From contig CALBAX010000051.1 of assembly GCA_937926875.1 (NCBI GenBank), positions 1 to 18,577 on the forward strand: 18,577 nt of DNA, given 5' to 3'. Below are positions 13,701-18,577 of the stretch, one piece after another. The first letter of the stretch is position 1; every line of letters starts with the position of its first letter. Made by a program: the position numbers and the translations under genes. This DNA is from an uncultured Desulfovibrio sp. (GTDB lineage: Bacteria; Desulfobacterota; Desulfovibrionia; Desulfovibrionales; Desulfovibrionaceae). The notes below the pieces were generated by a model. The model saw only the letters and a program-made list of their open reading frames with translations. It was not told the DNA's origin and searched no databases.

Positions 13701-14957
13701 GTCATAGCGCATGTTCAGGAAGCCGTCCTTGCCGTCGAGCTGGGCAGGATCGAAGATGACCTGCACATGGTTCTCCGGCCTGTTGTCAAGGCCCAGACGC
13801 TGGCAGGCATTGAGGATGGGATCATTGGGCTGGTTGTAGACATGGTGGCTGCTGATCCAGGAGCCGCCATGGCCGGGAAGTTTTGCCGGGTCACCGCTGA
13901 CGGCGTCGGCATTGACCCCGCTGTGTCCGCCCATGACCGCGCACAGGGCCAGCACGTTGGACTGGGACTGGCTGAGGGCCGTATTGACCATGCCGAGGGC
14001 ATCAAGGAACACGTCGATGCCCTTGTTGTGATATTCATAGCGGCCGGATACGAGGAAAATGCGGGTATCCTCGGGCAGCTGGCGGCGCAACAGACGGCTG
14101 GCGGCCTCCAGCAGCCGCTGCCTGGAAGCCGAAGCCAGGCTCAGGTCCCGGCTGTAGTCGGGGATGACACGCATGTCCAGACCGTTGAGGGTCAGCACGT
14201 CGGGCGTACGTCCCAGGAAGACGCCCGCCTCGTCGGCCGTGATGCGGCTGACGGTGGTGAAGCAGTCGGCTTCGCGTGCCGAGGCCGTCTCCATGGAGCA
14301 TTTGGCCGTGATATTGTAGGCCCCGGCCTCATGCTTGGGGTTGATCTGGTGCATCTGTTTGTAGATGTCGAAGCCGGAACCGGCCATGGAGCGCCCCAGC
14401 ATGGTGGCGTGCGTGGTGAAGACCGTGCCCACATAGGGAGCGTTGGCCTTGAGGTAGAGCAGACCGCCGCCACACATCCATTCATGGAAGTGGGCCAGGG
14501 CCGGGCCGTCATCAGGGATGTTCAGTGCCTTGCAGGCGGCTTCGATCACTTCGCCGCAGGCCGTGCTGAACATGACCGGTTCCACATAGTCCCAGCCGCC
14601 GGAGATGGAGTCCACGCCGTAGCGGTTCCAGAGCGAGAACAGCAGCTGGCTCTGGTCGTAGCGGTCACGGTAACCGACCAGGATGACTTTGGGGCGGCCG
14701 GGGATGTTCCAACGGCCGAAGCGGCAACTCAGATTGCGCCTGTCGGTCTCCTGGCGCAGTTCCTGCCAGCAGGGCTCGTCGGTCTCTTCAAAGTCGGGAT
14801 TGCTGCCCAGGTCGGGCCCCAGAAGAAAATAATTTTCCCCAAAGGTGGCCAGGGCTTCCAGGATCTTGCTGCTGACGACGGCATAGATGCCGCCGACCTT
14901 GTTGCAGACCTCCCAGCTGACTTCAAAAAGGGTGGCGTTTGACAGATCTTGTGACAT
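10710..14957 (-). CDS. Fusion of GT3 glycogen synthase and GT35 alpha-glucan phosphorylase
   Basis: One 1415-residue chain combining opposite activities on glycogen. Residues 1 to about 560 are a GT3, eukaryote-type glycogen synthase: FEVSWEVCNKVGGIYAVV near the start, HEWMCGGG, TTHATMLGRSMAG, VSGRYEYHNKGIDVF and the acidic pair in EPWGYTPQE (E435, E443). Residues from about 580 onward are an alpha-glucan phosphorylase of the DUF3417-containing short class. They show LRELAHNLWWSWHPE, AYFSTEYGL, YSGGLGVLSGDHLKSASDL, HMNEGHSAF, FARRFAPYKRA and EACGTSGQKVAVNGG, with K1167 as the expected PLP lysine. A beta-rich tail ends the protein. The start at ATG 14957 has AAGGAG ten bases upstream; upstream in-frame ATGs overlap or precede that site. 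No frameshift or internal stop separates the halves. It is last in the leftward glycogen operon, about 100 nt after the GH57 gene. Confidence 0.93.
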   Translation of the reverse strand: MSQDLSNATLFEVSWEVCNKVGGIYAVVSSKILEALATFGENYFLLGPDLGSNPDFEETDEPCWQELRQETDRRNLSCRFGRWNIPGRPKVILVGYRDRYDQSQLLFSLWNRYGVDSISGGWDYVEPVMFSTACGEVIEAACKALNIPDDGPALAHFHEWMCGGGLLYLKANAPYVGTVFTTHATMLGRSMAGSGFDIYKQMHQINPKHEAGAYNITAKCSMETASAREADCFTTVSRITADEAGVFLGRTPDVLTLNGLDMRVIPDYSRDLSLASASRQRLLEAASRLLRRQLPEDTRIFLVSGRYEYHNKGIDVFLDALGMVNTALSQSQSNVLALCAVMGGHSGVNADAVSGDPAKLPGHGGSWISSHHVYNQPNDPILNACQRLGLDNRPENHVQVIFDPAQLDGKDGFLNMRYDEVLAACDLGVFPSWYEPWGYTPQESAAHAVPTVTTDLSGFGMWVRSSQRDKNGVTIICRRQTSYDETAASLRDVLLHYASLPEEQLQEHRRMVRHVAEGCSWEQFFPYYAQAYGLALDKARQRSSQPDGSSTALTRVLAATMSTTPNLHSFTALTSLPPAISRLRELAHNLWWSWHPECHHLFSALNEEEWERSNHNPIATLEKATRARLIIVAHEQSYLRLYNQTMAAFDAYMDEAPQNFGPLTPQQPLAYFSTEYGLSECLPIYSGGLGVLSGDHLKSASDLNIPLVAVGLLYKNGYFRQIIDKNGNQTPVYPENDFSTLPIEQVKAPDGKPRELYIQMPGRRLHVQIWLVRVGRINLYLLDTNLPSNTAEDRKITARLYEADRDIRLRQEILLGRGGVNMLRALDIRPAAYHMNEGHSAFLIFERIRLLMQENGLSFEEAGEVVRGSTLFTTHTPVDAGNERFSLESMEAYFKPYIQSVGISWQTLVNMGRFEGSERNVFEMTVLALKYSMKANGVSALHGVVSRHMWQEGWQGVPVAEIPIFSVTNGIHVPSYAGPAMRPLLQKHLGEGWQELTPDDQKWTRIAEIPDADLWTARQTQKKHLLEAIRSSLPEFFKKFAISYEKQQEMASRLTPETLVIGFARRFAPYKRATLLFADVDRLARILEKNGQPVIFVFAGKAHPADTQGIGLIREVFQHMLSPRFFGKIFFIEDYSLAVSRLMVQGCDVWLNNPRRPYEACGTSGQKVAVNGGLNLSVADGWWCEGYNGTNGWTIGPLVAKGSLGPEQSDYDDAASLYSLLEDKVIPLYFERDADNRPHNWLLRVRKAMQTLIAQYSSHRMLRDYLSDYYIPAATSHQEIRSNHYALARHLTHWKQDVSVRFGSVQMDTIRIEGIKEDSLLDGQSLHVAVTVHPGSMKLDELLVQLVAGPGDGSTFTETPDVVEMQPESESVDGTMTFVCTYTPDRSGNHVYGVRVMPCTEGLSSPLETRLVLWG

Positions 14958-15058
14958 TGGGACGGATCTCCTTGCATTCATGGAAAGCCCCGGGGATGAC
15001 TTCCGGGCCATGCCTTCGCACGGGCATGACCCTTCAGGCAGCCGTGCCGGGAAACGCG

Positions 15059-16270
15059 CTAACTGCGAGCCCTTCCGGCAGCGGGCAGCGGGGCATCCAG
15101 GGTCAGGCCGAAGTCGGCCAGCACGTTCATGTAGTTGATGTAGGCATCATAGGGGGTGCCATACGGGTTGAAATAGCTGTGCACGTCGCCGTCGGCGAAC
15201 CACTTGGTGCACATATAATAGAAATGGTCGGATGTCTGCAGGCGTCGCCAGGTGCGCAGCAGGTCTTCGTTACGGCTGGCTTTCACCTTCTCTTCCAGAC
15301 GATAGACAGCCGTGATGGCATCCTGCTGCATGTCATTGCCCAGCCAGGCGGTCAGGTCGCGCTCGGCGTCGGCCCAGGACATGAAATTGTGCACATCGAG
15401 ACTGGCCACGGGCTGGAACATGGCCGCCGCTTCGGTGGGGGTCACGAAGCTGAAGCCCGGCAGGGAAAGCAGGACGCCCGGCAGGGCCTCCATGAACTGG
15501 AAGATGCCCGTGGATTCCCACTGGTGTTCGCCAAAGGTCTCGTAGTCCATGAACAGGTTGATGATGTCCCCTGCGGCCCCGGCAGCCTGGGCCCAGCTGG
15601 CGAATTTTTCTGCCGTCAGCGGGAATTCCGGCCAGTCATGATTGGAGAAGCGGAAGGCGATGTCGTCGGAAAGGCGGTAGTTCTTGAGCAGCAGGCGCAG
15701 GGATTCGCACCCAGACGGCTTGTAGACGAAGTTGGGGCTGCGCCAGCCCAGCACATGGTCGGCGCCTTCCGCCAGGATGGCCTTGTACCCCATCTCTTCC
15801 ACGGCATGGGCCAGGGCATTGTTATAGATGAGTTCGGTATTGCGGAACGAGGTGGGGCGCACGCCGAACAGCTCTTCGATACGGTCGTCGTGCAGGCGTA
15901 CCTGCTCCCGGAACTCGTCAGGTGAATAGAGGAAGGACAGGGAGTGGTTGTAGGTCTCGGAAAGCAGCTCCACGCAGCCGGTTGCCACCAGCTCCCGATA
16001 GCTCTGGATGACTTCCGGGGCGTAGGTCTCGAACTGGTCCAGTGCCGTGCCGGAGATGGAAAAACTCACCTTGAACTGCCCCTCATGGCGCCGGATGAGT
16101 TTGAGCAGCAGGGCGTTCATGGGCAGATAGCATTTGCGTGCCACCTTGAGCAGGATACCGCAGTTGGCGTTCTCGTCTTCATACCAGGAATTGGCGCCGA
16201 TATCGAAGAAAGTATAGTGGCGAAGCCTGTAGGGCTGGTGTACCTGAAAATAGAAACAGATGGCAGACAT
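15059..16270 (-). CDS. GH57 alpha-amylase family enzyme
   Basis: A 403-residue glycoside hydrolase family 57 protein acting on alpha-1,4-glucan. The conserved regions are in order: HQP at residues 11-13; ETYNHS at 105-110; SFRNTEL with the predicted nucleophile E146; and MDYETFGEHQ with the general acid D242. The length fits the compact GH57 amylase-like group and is shorter than GH57 branching enzymes, so branching activity is less likely but not excluded. No signal peptide is seen, placing it in the cytoplasm with stored glycogen. AGGAG five bases before the ATG sets the start. It begins one base after the stop of the upstream glucosyltransferase gene, so the two are coupled. Confidence 0.92.
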   Translation of the reverse strand: MSAICFYFQVHQPYRLRHYTFFDIGANSWYEDENANCGILLKVARKCYLPMNALLLKLIRRHEGQFKVSFSISGTALDQFETYAPEVIQSYRELVATGCVELLSETYNHSLSFLYSPDEFREQVRLHDDRIEELFGVRPTSFRNTELIYNNALAHAVEEMGYKAILAEGADHVLGWRSPNFVYKPSGCESLRLLLKNYRLSDDIAFRFSNHDWPEFPLTAEKFASWAQAAGAAGDIINLFMDYETFGEHQWESTGIFQFMEALPGVLLSLPGFSFVTPTEAAAMFQPVASLDVHNFMSWADAERDLTAWLGNDMQQDAITAVYRLEEKVKASRNEDLLRTWRRLQTSDHFYYMCTKWFADGDVHSYFNPYGTPYDAYINYMNVLADFGLTLDAPLPAAGRARS

Positions 16271-16271
16271 G

Positions 16272-17735
16272 CTATCTCCTCCCCGCGACAAGCTGGTCGT
16301 AGATGGCGCGCAGTTTGGTGGCGGCATTCTCCCAGCGGATGTTCTTCAGTTCTTCTCGGCAATTGCGGACTTCCTCGGCGGCCAGCAGGGGATAGACCAG
16401 CAGGGCGCAGATCTTGTTGGCCATTTCCCGCACATTCCAGAAATCGACCTTGATGGCGTTGCGCACCACTTCCGCCACACCGGACTGGCGCGAGATGAGG
16501 ACGGGGACGTCGTAGGCCATGGCTTCCAGCGGTGCGATGCCGAAGGGCTCGGAAACGCTGGGCATGACGTAAAGGTCGCTCATGGCGTACATGCGGTCCA
16601 CTTCGCCGTTGCGCAGAAAACCCGTGAAATGGAACCGGTCCCCGATGCGCAGGTTGGCCACACGGCGCACCATGTTGGGCAGCATGTCGCCGCTGCCGGC
16701 CATGATGAAGCGCGTGTGGGGCAGGCGGTCCAGTACCAGTTTGGCGGCCTCGACAAAATAGTCGGGGCCCTTCTGGTAGGTGACGCGGCCCATGAACAGG
16801 ACACGCTTCTCATGACGGCAGCGCTCGGGAATGACCACGCTCTTGTGGATGTCATTACGGGAAACGGCATTGTGGACCACGGAGATCTTTTCTTCGGGGA
16901 TGCCGTACTGTGTCATGACCTCCTGCTTTGTGTAGTGGCTCACGGCCACGACGCGGTCGGCGGCCTCCATGCCGGCCTTTTCTATGCCGGCCACGGTCTG
17001 GTTGAGGTTGTCACCGCTGCGGTCATGCTCCAGGGCATGGATATGGGCCACCAAAGGCTTGCCTGTCAGCTGTTTGACCAGCATCCCGGCCGGATAGGTC
17101 ATCCAGTCATGGACATGGATGACGTCGAATCCCAGGCGTCCCGCGATGACGGCCGCCGCACAGGCATAGCGGTAGACTTCGCTCATGAGGTCTTCGCCGT
17201 AGCCGCCGTGCAGCGTCAGGGTCTCGCACTGTTCCTGGGTCTCTGTGAGCTCGCGCAGCAGATGTTCCCGTTCCGGGCCCTCATGCTGCAATACGGTCCG
17301 CAGGGCCGGATCGGCCAGCCGCTTGCTGGAAAGCAGGCGCTGGAGTTCCCGGTGCTCTTTCAGATAGCTGCCACTGTTCAGATAGGGGCGCAGCGGCGAG
17401 TCGACATATTCCAGATGCAGTTTCTCGCGCCAGAGCTCTTCGACCTCATCCCGGAAGTCGGGGACCAGCTCCGTGTACTGGCGGTCATGCCAGATCTCGC
17501 GTTCGTCTTCTTCGCGGCGAGGACGGGGGCTGCGGGTGCAGACCCGGGTCCCCGAGGCGGAAAACATGGTCAGGCCGTCCTGTAGATGGACGGGGCGGTC
17601 ACTTTCGGCACGGGGCAGGACAAAGAAGATCTCCGTGCCTTTCTTGGCCAGTGCCGTGGTCATGCCCTGGCAGGCTGTGCCCAGCCCGCCGCTTTTGAAG
17701 GGGGGAAATTCCCAGCCGAACATGAGGACGCGCAT
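16272..17735 (-). CDS. GT4/GT5-like glucosyltransferase (glycogen synthase-like)
   Basis: A 487-residue GT-B glycosyltransferase. Motifs are the donor-binding KSGGL (residues 14-18) after FGWEFPPF, HVHDWMTYPAG (207-217), GRVTYQKG (316-323) and the E-x7-E pair in SEPFGIAPLE (E396, E404). The KxGGL signature and glycogen-gene neighbours favour an ADP/UDP-glucose-dependent alpha-glucan synthase or maltose-1-phosphate-type transferase over a cell-wall transferase, though the exact donor is unknown. A long charged, helical insertion (about residues 63-180) separates the first strands from the HVHDW motif. The ATG overlaps the upstream debranching-enzyme stop (TAATG) with AAGGAG just before it, so an in-frame upstream extension is rejected. 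Calling it glgA would overstate the similarity. Confidence 0.88.
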   Translation of the reverse strand: MRVLMFGWEFPPFKSGGLGTACQGMTTALAKKGTEIFFVLPRAESDRPVHLQDGLTMFSASGTRVCTRSPRPRREEDEREIWHDRQYTELVPDFRDEVEELWREKLHLEYVDSPLRPYLNSGSYLKEHRELQRLLSSKRLADPALRTVLQHEGPEREHLLRELTETQEQCETLTLHGGYGEDLMSEVYRYACAAAVIAGRLGFDVIHVHDWMTYPAGMLVKQLTGKPLVAHIHALEHDRSGDNLNQTVAGIEKAGMEAADRVVAVSHYTKQEVMTQYGIPEEKISVVHNAVSRNDIHKSVVIPERCRHEKRVLFMGRVTYQKGPDYFVEAAKLVLDRLPHTRFIMAGSGDMLPNMVRRVANLRIGDRFHFTGFLRNGEVDRMYAMSDLYVMPSVSEPFGIAPLEAMAYDVPVLISRQSGVAEVVRNAIKVDFWNVREMANKICALLVYPLLAAEEVRNCREELKNIRWENAATKLRAIYDQLVAGRR

Positions 17736-18577
17736 TACCTGTCTCCTTGCAGCAGGGCATTTTCCCACTGCGCATAGGCTTGGGGAGCGACCTTTTCCAG
17801 CCTGCCCAGCAGGCGCAGGCATTCGGCCACGCTCCATGCCTGGGCTATGCAGCCGTTGGGCAGATGCGGCGGGTCTCCGTCGAAGACCTCCGAGATGCTC
17901 CCGATACCGGCCCCGCCCAGATGGCTGCCGAAAAGGGGCGTCAGGGTGTGCAGCAGATCGCGCGCCGCGCCTTCCTCATCCCAGGCCGCCCGCAGAAGGG
18001 CATCGCCATAAGCGCCCAGGAGCCAGGGCCAGACCGTGCCCTGATGGTAGGCTTTGTCACGCTCTCCGGGCCCGCCCTCATAAAGGGAGCAGTACTCGTT
18101 GGCGCTGGGGGCCAGCGTGCGCAGCCCGCAGGAGGTCAGCAGGCACTGGCGCACGCGCGAGACCACGGGGGCGTAGTCGTCTTCTTCCAGGATGGGGAAA
18201 GGCAGGGAAACGGCGAACAGCTGGTTGGGCCGCACGCGGAAGTCCCGCTCGCCGTCCCGCCAGACGTCGGCCAGATAGTCGCCCCGGTAATCCTTGATCC
18301 AGTGCCGGTGCACGAAGACGGCACGCATGCGGTCCCGCTGATCGACGGAATCCTGCCAGTGAGGCTCGTCGAAGCGTCGGGCAAGATGATCGGCAAAGGC
18401 CAGGGCATTGTACCACAGGGCGCTGATCTCCACCGGCTGGCCGTACCGCGGCGTGACGGGCCTGCCGTCGACCACGGCGTCCATCCAGGTGAGCTGGGTC
18501 TGCTCGTCGCCCACGTCGAGGAAGCCTTCCTCGTCCGCACGGACGAACGGGACCTGCCCCCCGGCGTAGGCGCGAAG
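17735..18577 (-). CDS. Glycogen debranching enzyme, C-terminal part (partial)
   Basis: The frame is open to the right window edge, so only the last 280 residues are present. They match the C-terminal (alpha/alpha)6 glucosidase domain of bacterial/archaeal glycogen debranching enzymes (amylo-alpha-1,6-glucosidase, GDE_C, GH133). Landmarks are DEQTQLTWMDA, PVEISALWYNAL, RPNQLFAVSLPF, the GTVWPWLLG segment, and SEVFDGDPPHLPNGCIAQAWSVAE. It removes alpha-1,6 branches from glycogen. Its TAA stop overlaps the ATG of the glucosyltransferase gene, placing it upstream in the same operon. The N-terminal domain, start and promoter lie outside the window. Confidence 0.9.
   Translation of the reverse strand, partial: LRAYAGGQVPFVRADEEGFLDVGDEQTQLTWMDAVVDGRPVTPRYGQPVEISALWYNALAFADHLARRFDEPHWQDSVDQRDRMRAVFVHRHWIKDYRGDYLADVWRDGERDFRVRPNQLFAVSLPFPILEEDDYAPVVSRVRQCLLTSCGLRTLAPSANEYCSLYEGGPGERDKAYHQGTVWPWLLGAYGDALLRAAWDEEGAARDLLHTLTPLFGSHLGGAGIGSISEVFDGDPPHLPNGCIAQAWSVAECLRLLGRLEKVAPQAYAQWENALLQGDR

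Noticed and set aside
13254..14942. A 562-codon + strand open frame opposite the GT3 domain
   Set aside because: Antisense shadow of a strongly conserved glycogen synthase; no SD and no recognisable family.
15059..16270. GH57 gene as a glycogen branching enzyme
   Set aside because: At 403 residues it is shorter than typical GH57 branching enzymes, and the motif contexts look amylase-like; not fully excluded.

Overview
The window is GC-rich, densely coding DNA with strong G/C third-position bias. It looks like a Desulfovibrio-type sulfate-reducing or related gut deltaproteobacterium (Desulfobacterota). That placement is an inference from gene content and codon style: a bacterial microcompartment (BMC) operon beside a glycogen operon carrying a fused glycogen synthase/phosphorylase. 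No rRNA, tRNA, CRISPR or insertion sequence was seen.

Region 1 (about 33-8741, + strand, continuing to 10345) is the downstream part of a BMC operon. The order is pduL phosphotransacylase, eutJ-like chaperone/ATPase, pduM-like protein, pduN/eutN vertex protein, a PduT-like trimeric shell protein, a small Cys-containing protein of unknown function, a PduA/EutM-type hexameric shell protein, pduQ-type iron alcohol dehydrogenase, pduS flavo/Fe-S reductase, a second PduT, PduU, and a PduV/EutP-like GTPase relative with damaged nucleotide-binding motifs. As I recall the Salmonella pdu operon, this keeps its L-M-N and Q-S-T-U-V order. The pduO-pduP position is taken by a PduT paralogue, the small Cys protein and a BMC-H gene. 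The signature enzyme (glycyl-radical lyase/dehydratase or B12 enzyme), the CoA-acylating aldehyde dehydrogenase and any activase are not in the window and presumably lie upstream of base 1, so the substrate cannot be named. The encoded chemistry is the common aldehyde core: aldehyde to alcohol (PduQ, recycling NAD+) and acyl-CoA to acyl-phosphate (PduL, recycling CoA). An electron conduit across the shell (PduS with two PduT-like proteins) completes it.

Region 2 (7797-10345, + strand) is a two-gene module coupled to the BMC operon. It holds a DUF4037 protein with a complete polymerase-beta-type nucleotidyltransferase signature and a TPR protein ending in a DUF4125 domain. Its function is not known to me and it is the best candidate here for an undescribed activity. 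A 14-bp-stem terminator closes the operon.

Region 3 (10710-18577, - strand, convergent) is a glycogen/alpha-glucan operon read from the right edge. It encodes a glycogen debranching enzyme (3' part only), a GT4/GT5-like glucosyltransferase (glycogen-synthase-like), a GH57 alpha-amylase-family enzyme, and a 1415-residue fusion of a GT3 (eukaryote-type) glycogen synthase with a GT35 alpha-glucan phosphorylase. A perfect 34-nt palindrome follows its stop. The first three genes are tightly coupled (TAATG overlap, then 1-nt gap); the fusion gene follows after about 100 nt. Together these genes would build, trim, debranch and phosphorolyse storage polysaccharide.
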